Shown here one piece after another: positions 27,107 through 36,212 of a stretch of 64,000 bases of DNA. The notes below the pieces were generated by a model that was not told the origin of the DNA, ran no database searches, and saw only the letters and a list, made by a program, of their open reading frames with translations. Position numbers and translations under genes: made by a program. Source of the stretch: UBA6059 sp965227155. GTDB taxonomy: Bacteria > Bacteroidota > Bacteroidia > Cytophagales > Cyclobacteriaceae. The DNA is taken from assembly GCA_965227155.1 (NCBI GenBank), contig OZ245731.1, forward strand, positions 5,049,376 through 5,113,375, given 5' to 3'. Numbering within the stretch: position 1 is the first letter of the stretch; each line of letters begins with the position of its first letter.

Positions 27107-27529
27107 CTATGATTTTCCGTAGATACAGTCTTTCAAATGTACATCGATCTTACAAATGTGATCCACAAGCCATTTTTTTAGAAAAACTGCCAGATCTTCC
27201 AATAACTTTTGAGGCTCATTGGTATACCTGTATTCATTCATAAAATTGGTATAGTAATCAATGAAATTAGTATGCGCCTTCTCATTTTTCTCCTTGATTG
27301 GACATATTCTTGTGCGCATACACATTTCTTCATAGATAAAATGAGACTTGGTGTAGGCAGTCAGGAAGCCCATTAAGGATTCCATTTGTGGACCATGATA
27401 TATCTCATTGTCCAGGCAATCGTTAAGTTTATTCAAAAAATTGAATAGGTCCTTATGCTGTTTATCGATCTCACGGTTTCCGGTAGAATATTCATCACTC
27501 CAAACAACTCTGTTATCAGCCTTCTCCAT
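27107..27529 (-). CDS. Bacteriohemerythrin with one iron-ligand His replaced by Asn
   Basis: A 140-residue hemerythrin-like O2-binding protein. Start VVWSDEYSTGNREIDKQHKDLF is the family start. Diiron ligands by alignment: H25, H63, E67, H86, H124 and D129 are present (DKQH, SHFIYEE, KAHTNF, DHICKID). The His expected four residues before H86 (the H-x3-H pair) is N82; the codon is AAT, one base from CAT. This predicts a modified diiron site. It lies 12 bases after the PAS-PP2C gene and is probably co-transcribed with it and the SiaC-like gene, so it may sense oxygen or NO rather than carry O2. Confidence 0.88.
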   Translation of the reverse strand: MEKADNRVVWSDEYSTGNREIDKQHKDLFNFLNKLNDCLDNEIYHGPQMESLMGFLTAYTKSHFIYEEMCMRTRICPIKEKNEKAHTNFIDYYTNFMNEYRYTNEPQKLLEDLAVFLKKWLVDHICKIDVHLKDCIYGKS

Positions 27530-27541
27530 TGTATGATATCT

Positions 27542-29137
27542 TTATATTCTAACCCCTAATACCGTCAAATCATCGATAGGGTCTTCTCTTCCCCTCCATC
27601 TGTATAAATCAAGTTCCAATCGATCACCCAATTCTTTCATGCTTCGATCCTGATTTTCCTTCACAAAATCATAGAATTGCTTGATGGAGTACTTATCACC
27701 ATCTTCATTAAACTGGTCTGATAGGCCATCACTGTAGAGGTAGAAAGAATCACCGCTGCTAAGCTGTATCGTATGGCTTTCAAAATCTACATTAGCTTTG
27801 TGACTACCACCAATGGTAGCTTTAGTGCCTTTTATATTTTCAATTTCACCATTTTTTAAGATAGTTATAGGCCTTTTAGCACCTGCAAATACCAGTTCAT
27901 TGGTTGTAAGATCAAGTCGCACTAAGGCTACATCCATACTATCATCAGAAAGCACTTCTCCATCTGCGTTTCGCTGACTCAGGGATTTTGCAATGCGCTG
28001 ATCCAGCTGTCCTAAAATCTTTGCAGGATCATTGCTACGACTATTATTGGTCACATAGTTTAAGTGGGTATAGCCGAGCATCGACATAAAAGCACCAGGT
28101 ACACCATGCCCTGTGCAGTCTACAACAGCAATAAATAAATGATTACCTTTTTCCATCATCCAGTAAAAATCTCCGGATACCACTTCCTTAGGCTTGAAAT
28201 AGACAAAGGAGTTGACCTTTTCATATAAGTCGGCAGCTACTGGTAATATAGATTGCTGGATACGCTTGGCATATTTCACACTTTGATCCAGGCTAAAGTT
28301 AGCTTCTTCAGCCCTTGCTCTTTTGATAGTTTCTTCTACGAGCATCTTCTCCTGCTCGCGTTGTTGCGTCATGTCCCTGATGATGCCTGTGAATACCTTG
28401 ATGCCACCAACCTCAGTTTCACTTACAGAAAGATACATTGGGAATACCACGCCATCTTTCCTCAAGCCTGGAACCTCTCGTCCACGACCAACGATATGTC
28501 TTTCACCGGTATCGAGATAACGCTTCACATGTCCATCGTGAGACTTAGCGTGCTCTTCCGGCATAAGCATGTTGACCCGATTACCGATTACCTCTGATCT
28601 TTTATAACCAAACAACCTTTCGCAGGCAGTATTGAAAGTGCGAATTTTACCGTTGGCATCAATCATGATTACACCATCAGCTGCAGTTTCAATTACCGAC
28701 TCCAACAGTTTTTCCCGTTCTTCCAGGTGATCCAGGTATTTCTTCTCAGAAGAGAGGTCCCGTATAAAAATGGAGTATTGTTTTTGTCCATTTTCTGAGA
28801 TGGGTGCGATACTCACAGACACGGGAATGGACGTATCAGCATCTTGCTGAAGCTGCCATTCGCTCACTGTCCCGCTGGCCTGAGCCATAGCTTCCACATT
28901 CAAGGCAACATGCTCACTATCCGTAAATAGCGAGGAGAAGTTGTATTGTGAAATGAGATCGTGTGAAATACCAGAAAGTCTGGAAAACGATTCGTTGGCA
29001 GACAAAATACTGCCTCTTTCGTTGACAGTGATGATGCCATCGACCGCATTGGTAAACATGGCCTGCAGCAGGGCATCCTTTTGCTGCATTTCTTCCTGCT
29101 CTTTCTTCAGGTTTTCAATGATTTGGGTAAGTTCCAT
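27542..29137 (-). CDS. PAS-PAS SpoIIE-type PP2C serine/threonine phosphatase
   Basis: Soluble 531-residue protein. After a short coiled coil (residues 1-20), PAS1 (about 22-130, MFTNAVDGIITVNERGSILS) and PAS2 (about 143-262, FixL-like LFGYKRSEVIGNRVNMLMPE) lead into a linker with SVKYAKRIQQSILP and a PP2C/SpoIIE domain (about 300-531) with metal motifs SGDFYWMM, VVDCTGHGVPGAFMSMLG, YLYSDGLSDQF and DDLTVLGV. It should dephosphorylate Ser/Thr on a regulator. The SiaC-like protein encoded just upstream is the obvious candidate substrate. No membrane segment. Confidence 0.92.
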   Translation of the reverse strand: MELTQIIENLKKEQEEMQQKDALLQAMFTNAVDGIITVNERGSILSANESFSRLSGISHDLISQYNFSSLFTDSEHVALNVEAMAQASGTVSEWQLQQDADTSIPVSVSIAPISENGQKQYSIFIRDLSSEKKYLDHLEEREKLLESVIETAADGVIMIDANGKIRTFNTACERLFGYKRSEVIGNRVNMLMPEEHAKSHDGHVKRYLDTGERHIVGRGREVPGLRKDGVVFPMYLSVSETEVGGIKVFTGIIRDMTQQREQEKMLVEETIKRARAEEANFSLDQSVKYAKRIQQSILPVAADLYEKVNSFVYFKPKEVVSGDFYWMMEKGNHLFIAVVDCTGHGVPGAFMSMLGYTHLNYVTNNSRSNDPAKILGQLDQRIAKSLSQRNADGEVLSDDSMDVALVRLDLTTNELVFAGAKRPITILKNGEIENIKGTKATIGGSHKANVDFESHTIQLSSGDSFYLYSDGLSDQFNEDGDKYSIKQFYDFVKENQDRSMKELGDRLELDLYRWRGREDPIDDLTVLGVRI

Positions 29138-29161
29138 AGCTAGATGATTATATTCTAAATG

Positions 29162-29578
29162 TTAATGTTCCAGTAAATTGATGTCCAGTTTCAGGAGATA
29201 ACCAAAATCCTCCCCTGCCTCAAACATGTCATCGTCATCCTCTTCGTAATACCAGTTGAGGACCACATTTTTCCCTTTCTCAGACAAATTTTTAAGCCTC
29301 TTGAACATATCAAATACACATTTTGCACTGCTAGTATTGAAATATTCAAAAGCTACATTCACCGTAATGCTTGGTTGTTTTTCAATTTCAAAGGCTTCCA
29401 GTTTATCAAGGATCTTACTGTAAAAATCAATCGAACTTTCTGGCGAAGAACGACCCTTGAGCTCAAGAATAGCAACTGAAGAATCGTAAAAAACATAAGG
29501 TGTACTGCGTGTGGCTTCCAGCTTAAACTTGCTGGTATCCACTGGTTCCGAGAATGTAAAATCCATAGCTGAAGTCAT
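29162..29578 (-). CDS. SiaC-family regulatory phosphoprotein (DUF1987)
   Basis: A 138-residue DUF1987 protein: FKLEATRSTPYVFYD, ELKGRSSPESSIDFYSKI and FEYFNTSSAKCVFDMF are the family blocks, with the phosphorylatable Thr expected at T82 in FNTSS. In Pseudomonas, SiaC is phosphorylated by kinase SiaB, dephosphorylated by PP2C phosphatase SiaA, and controls a diguanylate cyclase SiaD. Here a PP2C protein follows 24 bases downstream. No SiaB kinase or GGDEF gene lies in this window. Start could also be Met5 (29566). Confidence 0.87.
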   Translation of the reverse strand: MTSAMDFTFSEPVDTSKFKLEATRSTPYVFYDSSVAILELKGRSSPESSIDFYSKILDKLEAFEIEKQPSITVNVAFEYFNTSSAKCVFDMFKRLKNLSEKGKNVVLNWYYEEDDDDMFEAGEDFGYLLKLDINLLEH

Positions 29579-29722
29579 TTAAAGGGTGATTTATTGCACA
29601 ATTATAAAAATGATGTAACATGCAATATTTGACTGTCAACAGCCAGCGACATGACAATCGTCAGGATTTAGCAAAGTTGGAATTGAATTATTCCTATATG
29701 GTGTTGATTTTCAAATAATTGG

Positions 29723-30595
29723 CTAGTAGCCGAACTTTCTGAGGGATTTCCCTTTTTTTCTCCAGTCCTTTTCCACTTTTACAAAAGTCTCGAGGTGGAC
29801 CTTTTTTTGAAAGAATTTTTCAAGATCCTGACGGGCGTCAATACCTACTTTTTTGAGGGCAGCCCCTCCCTTACCGATGATGATGGCTTTTTGGCTATTC
29901 CTTTCTACATATATTTCTGCCCTTAAGCGAATAATGGAGGCATCTTCCAAAAATTCACTTACTACCACCTCAGTGCTGTAAGGCACCTCTTTCTTGTAAT
30001 TCAGGAATATTTTTTCACGGATGATCTCAGATGCAAAAAATCGCTCGGGCCGGTCTGTGAGGTCACCTTCTGGGAAATATGCAGGGTGCTCAGGTATCCT
30101 CTTGAGCAAATTATCCATGAGCACATCCAGGTTTTGACCTTCCAAAGCCGAAATAAGTAGGTACTCCTCCGCCTGAACAAACTCTTTAAAATAACTTAGC
30201 TTGTCTTGCGCCTGACTGCCTTTGGCCTGATCAATTTTATTAAGAATGAATATGACAGGGATATTAGATTTATGTATGCGCTCTACGATATCATGCTCAT
30301 CAAACTTCTCATAGATATCTGCCATATAAAGGATTACATCAGCATCCTCCAAAGAGGCATTTACAAAACTCATCATGGAGCTGTGTAATTCATATTCAGG
30401 ATTTAAAATGCCAGGAGTGTCAGAATACACAATTTGAAAGTCCTGACCATTGAGAATACCAAAGATGCGATGACGGGTCGTTTGCGCTTTGGATGTAATG
30501 ATAGAAAGGCGCTCACCTACCAGCGCATTCATGAGGGTTGATTTGCCCACATTGGGCTTCCCTACTATACTTACAAATCCTGATCTAAATGCCAA
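29723..30595 (-). CDS. era: GTPase Era
   Basis: Essential GTPase that binds the 3' end of 16S rRNA during small-subunit assembly. 290 residues: G1 GKPNVGKST (about 12-20), effector TTRHRI, G3 DTPG, G4 NKID, and a C-terminal KH domain with IIGKGGAALKKVGIDAR (about 238-254). The start is TTG at 30595, eleven codons before the P-loop; no ATG is available. Divergent from the TonB receptor. Confidence 0.95.
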   Translation of the reverse strand: MAFRSGFVSIVGKPNVGKSTLMNALVGERLSIITSKAQTTRHRIFGILNGQDFQIVYSDTPGILNPEYELHSSMMSFVNASLEDADVILYMADIYEKFDEHDIVERIHKSNIPVIFILNKIDQAKGSQAQDKLSYFKEFVQAEEYLLISALEGQNLDVLMDNLLKRIPEHPAYFPEGDLTDRPERFFASEIIREKIFLNYKKEVPYSTEVVVSEFLEDASIIRLRAEIYVERNSQKAIIIGKGGAALKKVGIDARQDLEKFFQKKVHLETFVKVEKDWRKKGKSLRKFGY

Positions 30596-30674
30596 ATCTT
30601 CTTTTAAGTCAAAGGTATGTGAATTTTATAGGCTATATTTTCATTTTACCCAATAATTTCAACTTCTACCAACA

Positions 30675-33047
30675 GTGACCAAAAGCATCATCACCATAAT
30701 TGGTATAGTATTATTATCAATAAACTTATCAGCTCAAAATTTAATAACGGGTAGGGTAGTTGAAAAAGGAACCAATGAGGCGTTACCTCTAGCTAACGTA
30801 ATCAATGAGAATTCCGGCAAGGGAGTTGTAACCAACACAGAAGGATACTTTACTATTTTTGGACAAGAGGCAGATTCGATAAGGCTAAAGATTACATATG
30901 TGGGTTATCAGAGTAAGCATGTAAGATTAAGCCAAGACTATGTCCCAAAGGAATTACAAATACAATTGGAACCGTTATCTGCCCAGCTAAAAGAGGTAAT
31001 CATCTCAGCTGACGCCAACAAATTTATTAATACAAATCGGGGATTGAGTCAAATCAGTATATCACCGAGACAAATTGGACTACTACCTTCTATTGGAGAA
31101 ACAGACATTTTCCGATCCCTTCAATTATTGCCCGGTGTAAGTGGTACTAATGAAAACTCATCCGGTTTGTTTGTAAGAGGAGGAACACCTGACCAGAATC
31201 TGGTGCTACTGGATGGCATGACCATTTACAGGGTAGATCATTTCTTTGGCTTTTTTAGCGCTTTCAATGCCAATGCAATTAAAGATGTACAGCTTTTTAA
31301 AGGTGCTTTCCCCGCAAAATATGGTGCAAGAATCGGTGGTGTGGTAGATCTTACTGGTCGTACAGGTAGCTTCGAAAAAGTGGTTGGCAACATCGGTGTT
31401 AACCTGTTGAGTGCCAATGCCAGTTTAGAGATACCGATAGCCGAGAAAGTGTCATTTTTTATAGCAGGAAGAAGATCATTCACTGAATTGATGCAAACAC
31501 GTGTCTACAACGCGATAAGTGAAAATCTATATCGCCAGGAGGATATTGAAGGATTGGCTCGGGTCACTCCTGATTTCAATTTTTATGACATCAATAGTAA
31601 ATTGAACTTCCGCCCTTCCGATAAAGATATTATTAGTTTAAGCTACTATAGTGGTGGTGATTTTCTTGATGAATCGCGGGATATACGGAATGAAATTGAC
31701 ATACAAGATTCTGACGATGACATACTTGCTCTCATAGATGTGGACGAGATCACTGATTGGGGCAATCAGGGGATTTCCGCAACATGGTCGCGCCAATGGT
31801 CTCCGCGGTATTTCCATACCTTTCAGTTGGCTACTTCCCGCTACAAAAGTAATTATGATGTAAATGTAGATGTAGATGTGACCATACCAAATCGGGATAG
31901 CACACTTTTTGGTTTTGATTTTAAATTCATGGAAGAAAATAAAATTGATGACCTGTCGGCCAGATACGATGGAGAATGGATTGCTAATGAAACCCATAAA
32001 ATGTCTTTTGGTGCATCATTTACAGAATCAGCAATTGATTACCTGGGCGTTTTCAACGATACAACGACACTCCTGGATCTTGATCAAAATTCGAAACTTT
32101 GGGCCGCTTATGTTTCGGACAACTGGAGGCCTAATGAAAACCTTCAAATTTCTGCAGGTTTAAGATTATCATATTACGATCTCACCGAAGATTTTTTACT
32201 TGCCCCTAGGTTTTCCATACAATATAAAATCAATGATTTGCTAAAATTGAAAGCAGGTTATGGCAGACATTTCCAAAATGTAAATAGGATTATAAATGAA
32301 AACATAACTCAAGGCAACCGGGACTTTTGGTTAATGGCAGACGACAATCTGGTAAAAATCAGTAAGTCTCATCAATATGTGGCAGGTATAGAATATTCTG
32401 CAAAGCAATGGTTAGTCAGCCTAGAGGCCTACTACAACGATATTGCTGATCTTACAGAATTCTCTGAGAGGGTAGGCAATGGTTCTGCGAATCCCGAAGA
32501 GCTGTTCTTTCATGGAGATGGAATTGCCCGTGGTATTGAAGTTTTGATGCAAAAGAAACAAGGTAGTTATACGGGTTGGATTTCTTACACCCTGGGGAGG
32601 GTCAATCGTACATTCAAAGACTTCAATAATGGACTTACATACCCTGCGGTACAGGATCAATTGCATGAATTTAAAATTGTAAATAGCTATGAAATTGAAG
32701 GATGGAACTTCTCTGCTAATTTCATTTATGGTAGTGGCAGACCCTATTCAAGACCTTCGAATCAATATGATATTACCTTGCTGGATGGACAAACAGCTAA
32801 CTTCATCGGCGTAGGACCAAGAAATGGTTCACGCCTCAAACCTTACCATCGCCTGGATATTGCAGCGCATCATATATTTCCAATAGGTCGCCATAAAGGT
32901 GATATTGGCCTTTCTATTTTCAATTTCTATGGCAGGTTCAACACATGGTATTATGAATATGATTTTAATCAAAATCCTGTGTTAACTACAGAAATCACTT
33001 ACTTAGGGTTTACTCCTAATGTATCTTTTACAATTACATTCGAATGA
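30675..33047 (+). CDS. TonB-dependent outer-membrane receptor
   Basis: A 790-residue receptor. It starts at GTG (30675), giving a signal peptide directly (TKSIITIIGIVLLSINLSAQ). Residues about 22-110 are a carboxypeptidase-regulatory-like Ig domain (ITGRVVEKGTNEALPLANV). A plug domain follows (about 120-230; LLPGVSGTNENSSGLFVRGG, LVLLDGMTIY) and then a 22-strand-type beta barrel ending in aromatic SFTITFE. No SusC signature. It overlaps a DUF4249 lipoprotein by 4 bases, a pairing common in Bacteroidota. The ligand (metal chelate, peptide or glycan) cannot be told. Confidence 0.9.
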   Translation: MTKSIITIIGIVLLSINLSAQNLITGRVVEKGTNEALPLANVINENSGKGVVTNTEGYFTIFGQEADSIRLKITYVGYQSKHVRLSQDYVPKELQIQLEPLSAQLKEVIISADANKFINTNRGLSQISISPRQIGLLPSIGETDIFRSLQLLPGVSGTNENSSGLFVRGGTPDQNLVLLDGMTIYRVDHFFGFFSAFNANAIKDVQLFKGAFPAKYGARIGGVVDLTGRTGSFEKVVGNIGVNLLSANASLEIPIAEKVSFFIAGRRSFTELMQTRVYNAISENLYRQEDIEGLARVTPDFNFYDINSKLNFRPSDKDIISLSYYSGGDFLDESRDIRNEIDIQDSDDDILALIDVDEITDWGNQGISATWSRQWSPRYFHTFQLATSRYKSNYDVNVDVDVTIPNRDSTLFGFDFKFMEENKIDDLSARYDGEWIANETHKMSFGASFTESAIDYLGVFNDTTTLLDLDQNSKLWAAYVSDNWRPNENLQISAGLRLSYYDLTEDFLLAPRFSIQYKINDLLKLKAGYGRHFQNVNRIINENITQGNRDFWLMADDNLVKISKSHQYVAGIEYSAKQWLVSLEAYYNDIADLTEFSERVGNGSANPEELFFHGDGIARGIEVLMQKKQGSYTGWISYTLGRVNRTFKDFNNGLTYPAVQDQLHEFKIVNSYEIEGWNFSANFIYGSGRPYSRPSNQYDITLLDGQTANFIGVGPRNGSRLKPYHRLDIAAHHIFPIGRHKGDIGLSIFNFYGRFNTWYYEYDFNQNPVLTTEITYLGFTPNVSFTITFE

Positions 33048-33871
33048 ACAGATTTATATCTGCCATATTCACATTATTTCTGTTTTCTTGTGACGAAGAA
33101 CAGGTAGCTAAGGAGACTTTTGTAGTAGAGGCATTTGTCTATGCTGGATCTCCTATTTCAAAAATCAATGTAAAATCAACAATTCCTTTTGAAGAAATAA
33201 GTCAGCCGGGTCAGCCAATTTCGAATGCAACCTTAGCCATAAGCTATCAAAATCAGACAATACCATTAAGCTTTAATCCAACCACACTACGATATGATGG
33301 ACCTAAGGACCTCATCATAGAACCCGGAAACTCAATGCAACTCGAAGTACGTGTAGATAATACCACCGCTATCGGCAACACCACTATTCCCGAATATCCC
33401 AAAAATCTTTCTGCCTCTGCTCCCAAAATCATCATTCCTCCTATTGAAATAAGCAGAGACCTCCGTGATGTGTTGTCCGCACTTTTTGAAAATGCCAGAC
33501 TTCAAATAACCTGGGATAATGTGTCTGAAAACTATCATTTTCTAGTTATTGAGCTTGCTGACACAATCAATACAGAACCATTATTTAATGATGACATTCC
33601 ATCAAACGTTGGAGATTTCTTTGACAACTTTAGATTGGTGTCAGAGCCTTCCAGAGACTCCACATACACTGTAATTGGCCTGAGCCTACAGAATTATGGT
33701 CTATATCGGGCAATCTTATATCGAATAAACCAGGAGTATGCAGACCTATATGCTGATCAATTGCAAGATTCCCGAAGCTTAAATGAGCCACCTTCCAATA
33801 TTCAAAATGCCCTGGGTATATTCACAGGCGTTTCCAGCGACACCATATTATTTGAAATTGCAAAATTCTAA
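33044..33871 (+). CDS. DUF4249 family lipoprotein
   Basis: A 275-residue surface lipoprotein. Signal peptide with lipobox ending FLFSC (Cys about 16). The body matches the DUF4249 layout: an early VVEAFVYAGSPI strand, then PISNATLAISYQNQTI and YDGPKDLIIEPGNSMQLEV, and a later long region with LQITWDNVSENYHFLVIE. Its ATG overlaps the receptor stop (ATGA), so the two are translated together and the protein is probably the receptor's extracellular partner. Binding target unknown. Confidence 0.82.
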   Translation: MNRFISAIFTLFLFSCDEEQVAKETFVVEAFVYAGSPISKINVKSTIPFEEISQPGQPISNATLAISYQNQTIPLSFNPTTLRYDGPKDLIIEPGNSMQLEVRVDNTTAIGNTTIPEYPKNLSASAPKIIIPPIEISRDLRDVLSALFENARLQITWDNVSENYHFLVIELADTINTEPLFNDDIPSNVGDFFDNFRLVSEPSRDSTYTVIGLSLQNYGLYRAILYRINQEYADLYADQLQDSRSLNEPPSNIQNALGIFTGVSSDTILFEIAKF

Positions 33872-33925
33872 TTCTTTTCTATCTAAGACTTTGGTAAGTC
33901 TGTCAGGTTGTCTAATTTTGCATCT

Positions 33926-33967
33926 CATATCGCGGGATGGAGTCCCGAAGTATCGGGAGTAGCTCGT
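33926..33967 (+). repeat. Partial copy of the initiator tRNA 5' region with CCCGA hairpin insert
   Basis: Bases 33926-33942 are identical to 34016-34032, covering 5 bases of tRNA leader and the first 12 of the tRNA. A hairpin (TCCCGA AGTA TCGGGA at 33943-33958) then replaces the D-loop start, followed by TAGCTCGT (33960-33967), again as in the tRNA. The remainder of a tRNA is missing. It is a degenerate tRNA-derived copy 90 bases upstream of the real gene. Confidence 0.7.
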
Positions 33968-34020
33968 AATACAGCAAACTTGTATGAGAGCAAACTACAG
34001 AAGCGATAGGAAAAACATAT

Positions 34021-34093
<73 letters not shown>

Positions 34094-34101
34094 CTAGATA
34101 G

Positions 34102-34131
34102 ACCTGATCAAATAGTTGGTCAGGTTTTTTT
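34102..34131 (+). terminator. Intrinsic terminator of tRNA-fMet
   Basis: A 10-bp stem (ACCTGATCAA / TTGGTCAGGT, one G-T pair) with a 4-base loop, followed by seven Ts. It begins 8 bases after the tRNA. Confidence 0.8.
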
Positions 34132-34174
34132 AATGAATAAGGGATTGGACAGGACGAGAAGCCTGTCCCGATGA

Positions 34175-34212
34175 AGCAAAGCGAATATCGGGAAGTCCTC
34201 CTCCCGCTACTA
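34175..34212 (+). repeat. Partial copy of the initiator tRNA 3' region behind an inverted CCCGAT element
   Basis: Bases 34194-34212 are identical to the end of the tRNA plus 3 bases of its trailer (34078-34096). They are preceded by an inverted element, TCCCGAT near 34175 pairing with ATCGGGA near 34187. The 5' two thirds of a tRNA are missing. A second terminator follows, so this looks like the tail of a lost tandem tRNA gene. Confidence 0.7.
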
Positions 34213-34216
34213 CCAA

Positions 34217-34245
34217 AAGGCTGGCAAAAATTGCCGGCCTTTTTT
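34217..34245 (+). terminator. Second intrinsic terminator downstream of the tRNA remnant
   Basis: Stem GGCTGGCAA / TTGCCGGCC (9 pairs, one G-T) with a 3-base loop followed by TTTTTT. It lies right after the tRNA-tail copy and 24 bases before der. Confidence 0.75.
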
Positions 34246-34268
34246 AGTTTACACTAAAATCAAAAGCA

Positions 34269-35579
34269 TTGGCAAATATTGTAGCCATAGTAGGTCGCCC
34301 CAATGTGGGCAAATCCACTTTTTTCAATAGGATGATTGAAAAAAAACGGGCCATCATGGATGATCAAAGTGGGGTAACCCGTGATCGACATTATGGCTAT
34401 GCTGAGTGGAATGGCCAGCAGTTTACTGTGATAGATACAGGCGGTTACGTAACCGGCTCTGAGGATAAATATGAAAAGGCTATCCGAAAGCAGGTAGCCA
34501 TAGCTCTGGAAGAAGCATCGGTGGTGCTCTTTATGGTTGATTGCGTGACGGGACTTACAGATCTGGACAAGGATTTTGCCAATATCCTACGATCTATCAA
34601 AAAGCCGCTGTTTATCCTTGCCAATAAAGCCGATAACCAGGAAAGGTCGCTTATGGCCAATGAGTTTTACGAGCTGGGTATGGATGCCGACATCTTCCCC
34701 ATATCTTCCCAAAGTGGCAGTGGTACCGGTGATCTGCTAGATGAGGTAGTCAAGGCCTTAGACAAGGATCATATACCTGAAGATGAAGAGGAAATCCCTC
34801 GCATTTCAATTTTAGGAAGGCCCAATGTTGGTAAATCTTCTTTTCTCAACACGCTGCTGGGGAATGAAAGATCGATAGTGACGGATGAGGCCGGCACCAC
34901 CCGGGACTCCATCAATACCCGCTATAAATTATTTGGCAAAGATTTCATACTTACTGATACCGCCGGAATCCGAAAGAAAGCTAAGGTGCATGAGAGCATT
35001 GAGTTTTATAGCGTACTCCGGTCTATTCAGGCCTTGCAGGATAGTGATGTATGTATCATCATGATCGATGCAGAGCGTGGCTTGGAAGCACAGGATATGT
35101 CGATCATCAACCTTGCGCATAAATATCGCAAAGGCATCTTACTGATGATCAACAAATGGGATTTGATAGAAAAGGATCACAAGACCGCCGGAGAATACAA
35201 AAAATTCATTTCTGAAAAGCTTGGCCCGCTAGACTATGTTCCTGTGATTTTCACTTCAGTGATTGAGAAAAAGCGTATTTTTCAGGTCATCAATCAGGCT
35301 GTTGAAATCTATGAAAGCAGGGCGCAGCGCGTTCCAACTTCAGCATTAAATGACGCCATGCTACCTGAAATTGAACGATATCCGCCACCGGCTTACAAGG
35401 GCAAATACATCAAAATAAAATACATCACGCAGTTACCGACCAAGACCCCTACGTTTGCCTTTTTCTGTAACTTGCCGCAGTATATTAAGGAACCATACGA
35501 ACGTTACCTGATGAATAAATTACGTGAGCATTTTAATTTTAAAGGGGTTCCGGTAAAATTGGTCTTTAGAAAAAAATAA
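34269..35579 (+). CDS. der: Ribosome biogenesis GTPase Der (EngA)
   Basis: Two GTPase domains in tandem plus a KH-like C-terminal domain, needed for 50S subunit maturation. 436 residues. G1 motifs GRPNVGKST (about 8-16) and GRPNVGKSS (second domain, near 184); DTGGY and DTAGIRKK switch II motifs; NKAD and NKWD specificity motifs; end LREHFNFKGVPVKLVFRKK. The start is TTG at 34269, directly before ANIVAIVGRPN; the first in-frame ATG lies after the P-loop, so TTG is needed. Confidence 0.96.
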   Translation: MANIVAIVGRPNVGKSTFFNRMIEKKRAIMDDQSGVTRDRHYGYAEWNGQQFTVIDTGGYVTGSEDKYEKAIRKQVAIALEEASVVLFMVDCVTGLTDLDKDFANILRSIKKPLFILANKADNQERSLMANEFYELGMDADIFPISSQSGSGTGDLLDEVVKALDKDHIPEDEEEIPRISILGRPNVGKSSFLNTLLGNERSIVTDEAGTTRDSINTRYKLFGKDFILTDTAGIRKKAKVHESIEFYSVLRSIQALQDSDVCIIMIDAERGLEAQDMSIINLAHKYRKGILLMINKWDLIEKDHKTAGEYKKFISEKLGPLDYVPVIFTSVIEKKRIFQVINQAVEIYESRAQRVPTSALNDAMLPEIERYPPPAYKGKYIKIKYITQLPTKTPTFAFFCNLPQYIKEPYERYLMNKLREHFNFKGVPVKLVFRKK

Positions 35580-35594
35580 GTTGCTTAGCGATCC

Positions 35595-36209
35595 TTGCAA
35601 AAAGAAGATTATCGTTCGGTTTTTGAAAAGTTTGTGCCCTCTACTGCAGTGGACTATTGCTTAGACCTCTGGTGGCATTTTCGATTTGAGTTTAAGATCA
35701 CCAAAAGCAGGCAATCCAAACTTGGGGACTATCGTTGGCATCCGCAAAAGCGAAAGCACATCATTACGGTAAACCACAATTTAAATCGATACAGCTTTCT
35801 GCTTACTTATATCCATGAGATCGCCCACCTGGTAGTATTTGAGGAGCATAAAAACCGGGTAGACCCTCACGGGAAAGAGTGGAAAAAGGCCTTTAAGAAA
35901 CTGATGCTACCTGTACTTAATGACACGGTGTATCCCGATGATGTACTCAGACCGCTGGCCCGCTACATGAAAAACCCCAAGGCCTCCAGCTATTCTGATC
36001 CCGCTTTGATCGAAGCACTGTATCAACACGATGAGGGTGAAGAGAAGCCATTTTTAAAGGATATTCCTGAGCTGAGCAACTTTCATTTTCAGAAGAAGAA
36101 TTTCAAGAAATTGGAACTGCGGAGAACCCGATACTTATGCGAAGAATTGCGTAGTGGTCGAAAATATTTGATCTCCCAATCTGCGAGGGTGCAGCCGCTG
36201 GAAGGTTGA
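35595..36209 (+). CDS. SprT-like zinc metalloprotease domain protein
   Basis: A 204-residue protein with the SprT zinc-binding motif YIHEIAHLVVFEEH (H74, E75, H78) followed by HGKEWKKAFKKLM, as in SprT/Spartan-type proteases. The C-terminal region (FHFQKKNFKKLELRRTRYLCEELRSGRKYLI) looks like a nucleic-acid-binding tail but has no zinc-ribbon cysteine set: only one Cys is seen there. Start is TTG at 35595, 15 bases after the der stop, with family-like MQKEDYRSVFEKFVP. Spartan proteases cut DNA-protein crosslinks; that role here is inference. Confidence 0.85.
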   Translation: MQKEDYRSVFEKFVPSTAVDYCLDLWWHFRFEFKITKSRQSKLGDYRWHPQKRKHIITVNHNLNRYSFLLTYIHEIAHLVVFEEHKNRVDPHGKEWKKAFKKLMLPVLNDTVYPDDVLRPLARYMKNPKASSYSDPALIEALYQHDEGEEKPFLKDIPELSNFHFQKKNFKKLELRRTRYLCEELRSGRKYLISQSARVQPLEG

Positions 36210-36212
36210 TCT

